A DNA stretch of 64,000 bases from Mariniphaga sp964624645. Lineage in GTDB: Bacteria; Bacteroidota; Bacteroidia; Bacteroidales; Prolixibacteraceae. A program made the position numbers and the translations under genes. This document shows positions 1 through 8,363 of this stretch, piece by piece; position 1 is the stretch's first letter, and every line of letters starts with the position of its first letter. Under the pieces are notes generated by a model. The model made no database searches and was not told the origin of the DNA. It saw only the letters and a program-made list of their open reading frames with translations. The DNA is taken from positions 22,386-86,385 of the forward strand of contig CAZVAD010000003.1 of NCBI GenBank assembly GCA_964624645.1. Reading direction: 5' to 3'.

Positions 1-4
1 CACA

Positions 5-790
5 TTGTTAATATTGACATTATCCATTCCGTTTTCCCTTTTTTCGCAGATGAACCAGACCGATTCCAACGGTTTGCGGCAGGGAAAATGGCAGCGGAAT
101 TATCCCAACGGACAGTTGATGTATATCGGTTATTTCAAGGACAATAAGCCGATGGGGGAGTGGGTGCGTTACCATGAAGGCGGACAGGTGAAAGCCAAAA
201 TTAATTATTCCGAAAGCTCTGACTCGGCATTTGCACAATTGTTTGATGTGTGGGGAAAGAAAGTTGCCGAGGGAAGCTATTTGGATGAAAAAAGGGCGGG
301 GAAATGGCTGTTTTTTGCAAACAATGTAAAGGTTTCGGAAGAAAATTTTTCGGGCGGGCAGAAGCATGGAATTTCCCGGACATTCTACAATTCCGGCGAA
401 ATGCTTGATGAATCTGAATGGAAAAACGGCATACAGGAAGGGAATTACCGTGCATTTTATAAAGAGGGAAAACCTTATATGCAGTGCAAATATGCCGGCG
501 GCAAGCGCAACGGCCTGTGTCTCTCCTACTATAAGAACGGGCGCATTGAAATGGAAGCTTATTATAAAAACAATCTGCGCCACGGCGAATGGAAATTCAA
601 CGACGAAAGCGGCAAATATTTGTACTCTTTATTTTACGAAGAGGGACAATTGCTTAATCCTGAAGTGCGCGACAGCATTGATAACCTGCAGATCCGGGAG
701 CTTGAAGGCAGTCGCCACCGCATTGCCGACCCCGAAAAATTTATTGAAGATCCGTCGGAATACATGATGCAAATGCAAAAATTCAGGTGA
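5..790 (+). CDS. MORN-repeat (YwqK-like) exported protein, probably 5'-truncated
   Basis: A 261-residue protein built of repeated units with the pattern G-x-W-x-x-Y-x-x-N/E-G, typical of MORN_2 repeats (the family often labelled YwqK antitoxin). Repeats run from about residue 24 to 215. The first 15 residues are a hydrophobic stretch ending in a SerGln cleavage-like site, i.e. the core of a signal peptide, but the positive N-terminal residues are missing. The only start in the window is TTG at base 5, so the true start probably lies upstream of the window. The function of such proteins in Bacteroidota is unknown and the toxin-antitoxin label is not supported here, since no partner gene is adjacent. 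The next gene follows after 65 bases on the same strand. Confidence 0.75.
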   Translation: MLILTLSIPFSLFSQMNQTDSNGLRQGKWQRNYPNGQLMYIGYFKDNKPMGEWVRYHEGGQVKAKINYSESSDSAFAQLFDVWGKKVAEGSYLDEKRAGKWLFFANNVKVSEENFSGGQKHGISRTFYNSGEMLDESEWKNGIQEGNYRAFYKEGKPYMQCKYAGGKRNGLCLSYYKNGRIEMEAYYKNNLRHGEWKFNDESGKYLYSLFYEEGQLLNPEVRDSIDNLQIRELEGSRHRIADPEKFIEDPSEYMMQMQKFR

Positions 791-855
791 AAACCGGACG
801 GTTTCCTCAATTTCTGTTGTATTTTTACAAAAGTGAATCCTAAAAATCCTGCACT

Positions 856-2499
856 ATGCACAGGTTGTTGTTTTTGGCTGTAATAGCAGTTCTGTCCGGG
901 ACGATGGTCTCCGAAGCGCAGGACTATTATTGGGTGGCTTTCAGCAACAAGGACCACTCGCCCTGGTCGCTTTCAGCGCCCGGCGAATTTCTTTCCGAGC
1001 GGGCGATCCTGCGCAGGGAAAGGCAGAATATCCCCATTGATTCGCTTGACCTTCCGGTTAATTCTTCTTATGTGGCAGACGTTCTCAGTCTGGGTGCAGA
1101 GTTTATTCATTCTTCAAAATGGCTGAACGGAATTACCGTTCGGGCAACTGTTGAAAATTTTAAAACGGAAGCGCTGAATTTGCCTTTTGTGAGGGAGGTC
1201 AGTCTGACCAAAAGGTCTGCGAGCAATAAAAGCGCTGTAATAAAATTTCAGGAGCCTGAATTGCCGGTTCTTTTGAATAATAAATTCCTAACTGGTTACG
1301 GGGAATCATCCCATCAGGTTATGCAGCTCAGCGCCCATTTTTTTCATGAGCAGAATTTCAGGGGGCAGGGCATGCAGATTGCCGTTTTGGATGCCGGTTT
1401 TTCCAATGCCGACAAATACCCGGCATTCGATAGCCTGTGGGTGAACCAACAGATTTTGGGCGTTAAAAATTTTGTGGATGACAATAGCGTTTTTGATGCG
1501 CATCCCCACGGCATGAGCGTACTTTCCATCATGGGGGGAAATATTCCCGACATGCTGATTGGAACTGCGCCAAAAGCTTCCTACTGGCTCATTCGGACGG
1601 AAGACACGAAAACGGAGTTCATCGTTGAAGAGGACAACTGGGTTGCCGGAGCTGAATTTGCTGATAGTGTGGGAGTTGATATTATCAATTCGTCACTGGG
1701 GTATTTCACTTTTGATGACCCGGGCATGAACCACACCTTTGTTGATATGGACGGTAAGACCACACGCATCACCCAGGGCGCCAACATTGCTGTTTCGCGC
1801 GGAATGCTGGTTTTTGCAAGCGCCGGAAATGAGGGAAACAGCTCCTGGAAATATATAATTGCTCCGTCCGACGGCGACAGCGTCATCGGTGTTGGCGCTG
1901 TCAACAAGGAAGGACTGCCTGCTCCGTTCACCTCGTGGGGTTTTGCATCCGACGGCGATGTCAAACCGAATGTTTCGGCGGTAGGATGGAGCACAATCAT
2001 TGTCCGTTCAAGCGGCAGCGTGGGAGCCGGAAACGGCACCTCTTATTCATCGCCTGTTCTTGCCGGTGCAGCCGCCTGTTTGTGGCAGGCCAATCCGGAT
2101 GCTGCGGCACATCATGTGAAGCAGGCCATTGAAAAAAGTGCGCATCTTTATGATAATCCCGATTCCTTGGTGGGCTATGGAATTCCCGACCTGAAAATTG
2201 CCGACTGGATATTGAAAACATCTGTTGCGGAACGGCACGAAATCAAAAACACCTGGCAGGTTTATCCGAATCCGGCACAGGATTATGTGGTTTTGCAAAA
2301 AAACGGAAAGGTCACTTCATCCGACCTTCAGATTAATTTTTATTCGGTTGACGGAAAACTGCTGCGAAAACAGGAAACAAAGGATGCCGTGAAAATTTTA
2401 CTTCAAAATATTCAGGCATTCCCCGCAGGGATTGTTATTTTGCAAATTATTTCTGATGAAGGGACAGATGCGGTAAAAATCAGTATAAATAGGAATTGA
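856..2499 (+). CDS. Secreted subtilisin-like serine protease (S8) with T9SS sorting domain
   Basis: A 547-residue S8 peptidase. A signal peptide covers about residues 1-21 (ends SEAQ). The catalytic triad is visible: Asp179 in AVLDAGF, His218 in HPHGMS, and Ser396 in GNGTSYSSP. The oxyanion Asn lies in FASAGNEGN. Residues about 462-547 form a beta-rich tail starting WQVYPNPAQDYV, the hallmark opening of the type IX secretion (Por) C-terminal sorting domain. The enzyme is therefore inferred to cross the outer membrane by T9SS and act at the surface or outside the cell. A T9SS plug-type protein is also encoded in the window (52330-53613). The stop overlaps the xseA start codon by one base (TGATG), implying translational coupling. 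Confidence 0.92.
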   Translation: MHRLLFLAVIAVLSGTMVSEAQDYYWVAFSNKDHSPWSLSAPGEFLSERAILRRERQNIPIDSLDLPVNSSYVADVLSLGAEFIHSSKWLNGITVRATVENFKTEALNLPFVREVSLTKRSASNKSAVIKFQEPELPVLLNNKFLTGYGESSHQVMQLSAHFFHEQNFRGQGMQIAVLDAGFSNADKYPAFDSLWVNQQILGVKNFVDDNSVFDAHPHGMSVLSIMGGNIPDMLIGTAPKASYWLIRTEDTKTEFIVEEDNWVAGAEFADSVGVDIINSSLGYFTFDDPGMNHTFVDMDGKTTRITQGANIAVSRGMLVFASAGNEGNSSWKYIIAPSDGDSVIGVGAVNKEGLPAPFTSWGFASDGDVKPNVSAVGWSTIIVRSSGSVGAGNGTSYSSPVLAGAAACLWQANPDAAAHHVKQAIEKSAHLYDNPDSLVGYGIPDLKIADWILKTSVAERHEIKNTWQVYPNPAQDYVVLQKNGKVTSSDLQINFYSVDGKLLRKQETKDAVKILLQNIQAFPAGIVILQIISDEGTDAVKISINRN

Positions 2500-3929
2500 T
2501 GGAGCAAAAACTTACACTTTTCGAGTTAAATCAGCAGATTCAGGAAACCATAAAAAGGGAAATTTCCGGGACGGTCTGGGTCGTTGCCGAAATCAGCGAA
2601 CTGAAAGAGAACCGGAACGGGCACTGCTACCTCGAATTGATAGAAAAGGAAGGGAGTGAGATTGTTGCGCGGGCGCGTGCAACCATCTGGTCATACACCT
2701 ACCGCATTCTGAAACCCTATTTTGAAACATCCACAGGACAGCTTTTTACGCATGGACTCAAGGTGCTGGTGCAGGTTTCGGTGGAATTTCATCCAACTTA
2801 CGGATTCAGTCTGAATATCAAGGATATTGATCCGGCCTATACCGTTGGCGACATGGCGATGCAGCGGAAGGAAATCGTTGAAAGATTGCAGGCGGAAGGT
2901 GTTTTCAACATGAACAAAGAGCTGGGACTTCCGCCGGTTCCTCAAAAAATTGCAGTCATTTCTTCCAAAACGGCTGCCGGATACCAGGATTTTATGAACC
3001 AGCTTGAAAATAATCCTCCGGGAATAAAGTTTTACACCCACCTTTTTGAAGCATATATGCAGGGAAGTGAGACGGTTCCCTCCATTATGGCAGCGCTGGA
3101 ACGTATTTTTGAATATGAACATTTTTTTGATGCGGTGGCAATCATCCGGGGCGGGGGCGCCACTGCCGATCTCAGCAGCTTTGACAATTACGAACTTGCT
3201 TTTCATGTCACGCAGTTTCCGCTTCCCGTAATAACCGGCATCGGCCATGAAAAAGACGACACCATTATTGATCTGGTGGCACATACCCGCATGAAAACGC
3301 CTACTGCCGTGGCAGAGTTTTTCATCAGCAGCGCACAACGGTTTTATGAACATTTAACTGCGCTGGAAGATGAATTGGTGCAATTGACAAAACAGTCCAT
3401 GGACGAAAAACAGGAGCAACTGGAACTGTTTGCCGGCGCATTGCATCAAAATGTGAAGACTTTTGTGGCAGATAAAAACCTGCAGCTCATCAGGCAGGGG
3501 AACAACCTTCAGCGAAACATCAGCAGGTTTGTATTCAGCAAGAATTACGAACTGAATAACCTGAAACATAATCTGAATGCTGCATGTTCCGTTTGGCGGG
3601 TTGAAAGCAAAAACAGGCTTGGGAAATATAGCCGGATACTGAGACGCTCAGCCCGGGAATCTGTGCTGAAAGAGTGGGCAGGGCTGAACCGGCTGGAAGA
3701 GAAACTGCGGCACCGGTCGCTGCGGATGCTTGCCACAGAGCAGGAGCGCATCTCCCGGAACGAGAATTCAATCCGGTTACTGAATCCGCAGAATATTTTA
3801 AACCGGGGTTATACGCTGACATTGAAAAACGATAAAATTATAAAATCGGCAGCATCACTCCTGCCGGGTGATGAGCTTGAAACCCGGTTTGCCGACGGGA
3901 AAGTAAAAAGTAAAATTTTAAAACCATAA
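2499..3929 (+). CDS. xseA: Exodeoxyribonuclease VII large subunit
   Basis: About 476 residues, the usual family size. The N-terminal OB-fold (SGTVWVVAEISELKEN, then NGHCYLELIEKE) is followed by the Exonuc_VII_L core, including KIAVISSKTAAGYQDF, AIIRGGGATADLSSFDNYEL and VITGIGHEKDDTIIDLVAH, then a long coiled-coil region and a C-terminal NPQNILNRGYTLTLKNDK motif. It degrades single-stranded DNA to oligonucleotides as a cytoplasmic complex with XseB, encoded directly downstream. A TTG in frame at 2496 is possible, but the ATG at 2499, which overlaps the stop of the protease gene, is the better start. Confidence 0.96.
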   Translation: MEQKLTLFELNQQIQETIKREISGTVWVVAEISELKENRNGHCYLELIEKEGSEIVARARATIWSYTYRILKPYFETSTGQLFTHGLKVLVQVSVEFHPTYGFSLNIKDIDPAYTVGDMAMQRKEIVERLQAEGVFNMNKELGLPPVPQKIAVISSKTAAGYQDFMNQLENNPPGIKFYTHLFEAYMQGSETVPSIMAALERIFEYEHFFDAVAIIRGGGATADLSSFDNYELAFHVTQFPLPVITGIGHEKDDTIIDLVAHTRMKTPTAVAEFFISSAQRFYEHLTALEDELVQLTKQSMDEKQEQLELFAGALHQNVKTFVADKNLQLIRQGNNLQRNISRFVFSKNYELNNLKHNLNAACSVWRVESKNRLGKYSRILRRSARESVLKEWAGLNRLEEKLRHRSLRMLATEQERISRNENSIRLLNPQNILNRGYTLTLKNDKIIKSAASLLPGDELETRFADGKVKSKILKP

Positions 3930-3933
3930 AAGC

Positions 3934-4134
3934 ATGGCAACGAAGAAAGTAACTTACAGCAAAGCAATTGCTGAGATTGAAGAAATCCTGCTGAAGATTG
4001 AAAACGAGGAACTTGACGTGGACGAACTTGCAGAAAAAGTAAAGCGGGTTTCCACATTATTGAAAATTTGCAAGGATATGCTGCTCAAAACCAACGAGCA
4101 GGTGGAACAGATTTTAAAAGAAATGGAAGAATAA
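3934..4134 (+). CDS. xseB: Exodeoxyribonuclease VII small subunit
   Basis: A 66-residue acidic, helical protein with the XseB pattern (SKAIAEIEEILLKIENEELDVDELAEKVKR). It starts 4 bases after the xseA stop. XseB subunits bind the helical region of XseA and are needed for nuclease activity. Size and position match the family. Confidence 0.95.
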   Translation: MATKKVTYSKAIAEIEEILLKIENEELDVDELAEKVKRVSTLLKICKDMLLKTNEQVEQILKEMEE

Positions 4135-4138
4135 AAAA

Positions 4139-4633
4139 ATGATTATGACTTTAAAAGAGATAGCAAAAACGATNNNNNNNNNNNNNNNNNNNNNNNNNNN
4201 NNNNNNNNNNNNNNNNNNNNNNNNNNNNNNNNNNNNNNNNNNNNNNNNNNNNNNNNNNNNNNNNNNNNNNNNNTATGTTCTGGAAGATATCCAGGCAGTT
4301 GTGGATGTTGCCCATGCGCACGGAGTTTTGGTCAAAGTGATTCAGGAAAGCGGCTTTCTCACGCCGGAGCAGGTTGCCAAAGCCTGTGAATTATCCCTGA
4401 AAGCCGGCGCCGACTTTGTGAAAACTTCCACAGGTTTCGGGCCGGGAAAAGCCACTCCCGAAGTGATTGACATTATGATGAAAACGGTTGGCGGCAAAAT
4501 AGGTGTGAAAGCTTCGGGCGGAATCCGTACTACGGAAGATGCTATAGCTTTTTTGAATCAGGGAGTCACGCGGCTTGGCATCGGTTCCACCGGTGCAGTT
4601 TTGGGAGGCGCCAAAGCAAATGACAGCTATTAA
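4139..4633 (+). CDS. deoC: Deoxyribose-phosphate aldolase, interrupted by an assembly gap
   Basis: DeoC cleaves 2-deoxyribose-5-phosphate to glyceraldehyde-3-phosphate and acetaldehyde in deoxynucleoside catabolism. The C-terminal half is intact: the Schiff-base lysine is in FVKTSTGF, the second conserved lysine in GVKASGGIRT, and the phosphate-binding end is LGIGSTGAVLGG. Only the first residues MIMTLKEIAKT survive before 100 Ns. The frame is open on both sides with the placeholder length, giving 164 residues, but bacterial DeoC is about 215-250 residues, so the true gap is probably longer than 100 bases. It starts 4 bases after xseB. Confidence 0.92.
   Translation: MIMTLKEIAKTXXXXXXXXXXXXXXXXXXXXXXXXXXXXXXXXXXYVLEDIQAVVDVAHAHGVLVKVIQESGFLTPEQVAKACELSLKAGADFVKTSTGFGPGKATPEVIDIMMKTVGGKIGVKASGGIRTTEDAIAFLNQGVTRLGIGSTGAVLGGAKANDSY
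4174..4273. other. Assembly gap (100 N) inside deoC
   Basis: Exactly 100 Ns, a conventional scaffold placeholder for a gap of unknown size. The missing part corresponds to the N-terminal half of DeoC. Confidence 0.98.
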
Positions 4634-4675
4634 AAAGAAAAGCGGCATCTTTGCTTTCTGAAAATAAAAATCAAC

Positions 4676-5806
4676 ATGCATTTTTTAGACGGAAGCCGCA
4701 CTTTTATTCATTCGGAAAAGAACCATTCATCCGTTGAGGAGCAGGTAATCAGCCATCTGGAGCAGTTGCAGTCAATTCATCCGGATAAGCGGATTTATAA
4801 ATTGAATTTTTTTGCGGATACCAAATCAAAAGCTGATTACAGCGGGTTAAAGCATAAATTGCAACAGATTGTGGCTGATGCCATTCAAGCGCCGGTAATT
4901 TGTGAACTCATTGCGCAGCCTCCGCTGAATTCCAGAATTTTGGCAGAAGCTTTTACCTTTGACCCTTCTCTTTGGGAGTCAGAATTTATTGCTGATGGGA
5001 ATAGTGCTGCCATTCTTTTTAAAAGGGAAGGGACAAAAGCGCTGATTGGAAATTCTTCATCGGAAATTCATTCCGGTTGCCGTGAAAATTCAGAAACTGC
5101 ATTTGCTGCATTTTCTAATCTGTTGAAAAAGGCAGATTTGCCCCTGCATTCTGTGGTGCGTCAGTGGAATTACATTGAAAACATTACCGGATTTGACAAC
5201 GAAAAGCAACGTTATCAGGAGTTTAACAATATCCGCTCGGAGGTGTATGCAGCCCATTTTCATGCAAACGGTTTCCCTGCGGCAACCGGAATCGGAATGA
5301 ACCGTGGCGGGGTGATTCTGGAGTTTGTTGCCGTTGATTCATCCGGTGCGGTCAGTTTGCCCATTGACAATCCAGAGCAGGTTTCTGCCCATTGCTACAG
5401 CGGGAAAGTTTTGGAAGGCGGCGTTTCTCTTCTGAAAACAACTCCGAAATTTGAACGTGCCCGGTTTCTGGAGTTGTTTGGCAAAAGACAGGTCTTTATT
5501 TCAGGAACGGCTTCTATTCGCGGGGAAGAAACAGTTGCCGCCGGCGATCCGGTGAAGCAGACTGAAATTACCATTCAGAATATGCAGCAGCTCTATTCAC
5601 AAAAATCACTGGAAACCATAACCCGTCGCACGCTCCGCCCAGCCTACGGCCATGCACGGGTTTATGTGAAAAGCCGGAAGGATTTTCATGCCATAAAGGG
5701 CATATTTGAAAATTATTACGGCAATTTACCTGTTGTTTATATGCTTGCAGATATTTGCCGCAATAATTTATTGGTGGAAATCGAAGGCGAGGCAATCCTG
5801 CAATAA
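4676..5806 (+). CDS. Chorismatase-like protein (FkbO/Hyg5/XanB2 type), YjgF-related fold
   Basis: A 376-residue protein resembling chorismatases, which convert chorismate to hydroxy- or dihydroxy-benzoates. Supporting motifs: a central RQWNYIENITGFDNE followed by RYQEFNNIRSEVY and GFPAATGIGMNRGG, and a C-terminal YjgF/RidA-like part with RVYVKSR and ending VYMLADICRNNLLVEIEGEA, which matches the conserved CR-x-x-LLvEIeG end of this family. Some homologues are annotated as RidA-like or translation inhibitors. No flexirubin, aryl polyene or ubiquinone genes are adjacent, so the product and pathway are open. It is convergent with the E1 gene, 25 bases away. Confidence 0.6.
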   Translation: MHFLDGSRTFIHSEKNHSSVEEQVISHLEQLQSIHPDKRIYKLNFFADTKSKADYSGLKHKLQQIVADAIQAPVICELIAQPPLNSRILAEAFTFDPSLWESEFIADGNSAAILFKREGTKALIGNSSSEIHSGCRENSETAFAAFSNLLKKADLPLHSVVRQWNYIENITGFDNEKQRYQEFNNIRSEVYAAHFHANGFPAATGIGMNRGGVILEFVAVDSSGAVSLPIDNPEQVSAHCYSGKVLEGGVSLLKTTPKFERARFLELFGKRQVFISGTASIRGEETVAAGDPVKQTEITIQNMQQLYSQKSLETITRRTLRPAYGHARVYVKSRKDFHAIKGIFENYYGNLPVVYMLADICRNNLLVEIEGEAILQ

Positions 5807-5831
5807 TACACCTCTCCCGTATTTTTTCGGA

Positions 5832-8300
5832 TCAGATTCCCCGCGCATTTCTGTCTAATTGCTCCTCTTCCGAAAAATCATTTTCGGGAACGTATCCTGT
5901 CAGCGGCAGAATGCGCTCATGGATGGCATCCACAATCCATTCCGGTTGCGGAAAGAAATGATCCTCCAGTTCGTGTGCCGGCGTAATCCAGTTTCGTGAA
6001 CCGACCACCACCGGCGGGGCATCTAAGTAATCGAACGCCAGTTCGGTGAGGTTTGAAGCCATTTCGCGCATGAAAGAGCCGCGGGCTGTGGCATCGCCGG
6101 TGATTACGATACGGCCTGTCTTTTTGATGGATTCGATAACCGGCTCATAGTTGAACGGAACCAGCGAACGGGCATCAATGATTTCTGCCGAAACGTTGTG
6201 TTTTTCTTCCAGTATTTTTGCAGCATCCAATGCCCGGTAAAGCGTTGCGCCAATGCTCAGAATGGTGATGTCTCCGCCTTCCCTTTTTACGTCGGGCTCG
6301 CCAAGCGGAATTTCGTAATACCCTTCGGGAACGCCTGCTGTGTGAAACATTTCGCCTATGTCGTAAATACGCTGGCTTTCAAAGAAAATGACCGGATCAG
6401 TTCCCTGCAATGCGCTGTTCATCAGTCCTTTTGCATCGTAAGGTGTTGCCGGGAAAACCACTTTCAGCCCCGGAATATGCGCCGGCAGCGCGGTCCAGTC
6501 CTGCGAATGCTGCGCCCCGTATTTTGAGCCGACCGAAACCCGGAGAACCACCGGCATTTTCAGAACATTTCCGCTCATCGCCTGCCATTTGGGAAGCTGA
6601 TTAAACACTTCATCGCCCGCCCGTCCCAGAAAATCACAGTACATGATTTCGGGAATGACCCTGCCGCCGCACATGGCATAGCCAATGGCTGTTCCCACAA
6701 TAGCGCCTTCGGAAATGGGCGAATTGAACAACCGGTGATATGGCAGCGCTTCGGTCAGGCCGCGGTAAACGGCAAACGCACCACCCCAGTCGCGGTTTTC
6801 CTCGCCATAGGCAATCAGGGTCGGGTCTTTGTAAAACCGGTCGATGATTGCTTCAAAAATTCCGTCGCGGAGCGCATAAGTTTTGATTTTGGAGTGGGGT
6901 TTTCCGTTCTCGTCGAACATAAACCGCTCTTTCTTAGCAATCTGCTGTACTCTGGGATTTTCCTCCAGCGGATGGTTCACTTCCGGCTCGCGCTCTTCCA
7001 TCCGGTCCACCGACTGGTTGCTGAACATCATTTCGCCAATCCGATTCGGATATTTCTTCATGTCCATTCGCGGCGAAATTTCATCATCAATTGCCAGTTT
7101 CAGCGTGGAAGTGATAATATTTTCAGTTTCCAATTTGATGCTTTCCAACTCTTCTGCTGAGGCAACCCCGGCTTTCACCAGCTCTTTTCCGAACCAGTTG
7201 ATGGAATCGTGGCTTTCCCAGGCTTCGATTTCCTCTTTTGAGCGGTAGGAAGAAGCATCGGACGGGGAGTGGCCGCTGTACCGGTAGGTAAGCACATCCA
7301 GCAGGACAGGCCCGCGTTTTTCCTGCAGAATCTGTTTTTTTCTGCGGTAGGCGTCAATGACAGCTAGCGGATTGTATCCGTCCACGCGCTCAGCGTGCAT
7401 CTGGTCGGCGTTTAATCCGGCGCCAATGCGGGCGGCAATTCCGTAGCCCATTGTTTCACCGCTGGTCTGCCCGCCCATGCCGTACTGGTTGTTCATAATG
7501 TTGATAATGAGTGGCAGGCCGCCTTTCATGTCGCCTTCCCAGAGGTGCTCAAACTGATCCATGGTGGCAAAGGTAAGTCCTTCCCAGACGGGGCCACATG
7601 CCATGGATGCATCGCCGATGTTGGCAACGATGATCCCTTTTTTGCGGTTTACCTTTTTGTAGAGCGCCGCACCCACCGAAATATCTCCGGAACCGCCAAC
7701 AATTGCATTGTTGGGATAAACGCCGAATGGCGTGAAAAAAGCGTGCATGGAACCGCCTAACCCTTTGTTGAAACCGGTTTCGCGGGCAAAAATTTCCGCC
7801 AGAGTTCCGTATAGCAAATATTTCACTGCCAGCTCCCTGGTTGTTCCGGTGTGGCCTGCTTTCACCGGCGCCAGCGGCACTCCCTCAAAATAGGTTTCCA
7901 TGATGTTTTCCAGCGTTTCATCATCCAGTTTGTCAATAGCAGACAGTCCTTTGGCAAGAATTTCACCGTGGCTGCGGTGTGAGCCGAAAATGAAATCATC
8001 GGCATCAAGGGTGAAGGCCATTCCCACGGCAGCCGCTTCCTGCCCGATGGAAAGATGCGCCGGCCCGGGGTGGTTGTACGGAATTCCGTTATAATCACCG
8101 CGGGTTTTGATCAGGTTCAGCATCGTTTCAAATTCACGGATGACCACCATGTCGTGATAAATCCGCAGAAAATCTTCCCTGCTGAAGTTTTCCATCTCCT
8201 CCTCAATGGATTTATTGTACTGGTTGATTGGAATGGGATCGAATTCCAGCATTTGCGGTTTTCTGACCTCGTCGGGATTTATGAATTGTATTTTTGGCAT
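5832..8300 (-). CDS. 2-oxoacid dehydrogenase E1, fused alpha and beta subunits
   Basis: An 822-residue fusion. Residues about 40-440 are an E1-alpha (thiamine diphosphate) domain: VVIREFETML, then the ThDP/Mg site GDA at 229-231 with the paired Asn at 270-271. The usual motif is GDG with about 30 residues before NN, so both the third residue and the spacing differ slightly. Residues about 475-822 are the E1-beta part (IAYGEENRDWGGAF, ISEGAIVGTAIG, GSKYGAQHSQD). The enzyme decarboxylates a 2-oxoacid and transfers the acyl group to the E2 lipoyl arm. Substrate cannot be read from sequence: pyruvate, branched-chain 2-oxoacids or acetoin are possible. It is the second gene of an operon behind E2, 63 bases apart. 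No E3 is nearby. Confidence 0.9.
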   Translation of the reverse strand: MPKIQFINPDEVRKPQMLEFDPIPINQYNKSIEEEMENFSREDFLRIYHDMVVIREFETMLNLIKTRGDYNGIPYNHPGPAHLSIGQEAAAVGMAFTLDADDFIFGSHRSHGEILAKGLSAIDKLDDETLENIMETYFEGVPLAPVKAGHTGTTRELAVKYLLYGTLAEIFARETGFNKGLGGSMHAFFTPFGVYPNNAIVGGSGDISVGAALYKKVNRKKGIIVANIGDASMACGPVWEGLTFATMDQFEHLWEGDMKGGLPLIINIMNNQYGMGGQTSGETMGYGIAARIGAGLNADQMHAERVDGYNPLAVIDAYRRKKQILQEKRGPVLLDVLTYRYSGHSPSDASSYRSKEEIEAWESHDSINWFGKELVKAGVASAEELESIKLETENIITSTLKLAIDDEISPRMDMKKYPNRIGEMMFSNQSVDRMEEREPEVNHPLEENPRVQQIAKKERFMFDENGKPHSKIKTYALRDGIFEAIIDRFYKDPTLIAYGEENRDWGGAFAVYRGLTEALPYHRLFNSPISEGAIVGTAIGYAMCGGRVIPEIMYCDFLGRAGDEVFNQLPKWQAMSGNVLKMPVVLRVSVGSKYGAQHSQDWTALPAHIPGLKVVFPATPYDAKGLMNSALQGTDPVIFFESQRIYDIGEMFHTAGVPEGYYEIPLGEPDVKREGGDITILSIGATLYRALDAAKILEEKHNVSAEIIDARSLVPFNYEPVIESIKKTGRIVITGDATARGSFMREMASNLTELAFDYLDAPPVVVGSRNWITPAHELEDHFFPQPEWIVDAIHERILPLTGYVPENDFSEEEQLDRNARGI

Positions 8301-8363
8301 TTTGCGATATTTTTAATTTGTTATTACTCCGTTTGTTGAATGATTGAAAAATCCATTTAAAGT

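Noticed and set aside
5..790. Treating the MORN-repeat protein as a functional antitoxin
   Set aside because: The YwqK antitoxin label is only a family name; there is no toxin partner and the protein has a signal peptide.
1581..2039. 152-codon minus-strand frame inside the subtilase gene
   Set aside because: Antisense shadow of the catalytic domain; no recognisable features.
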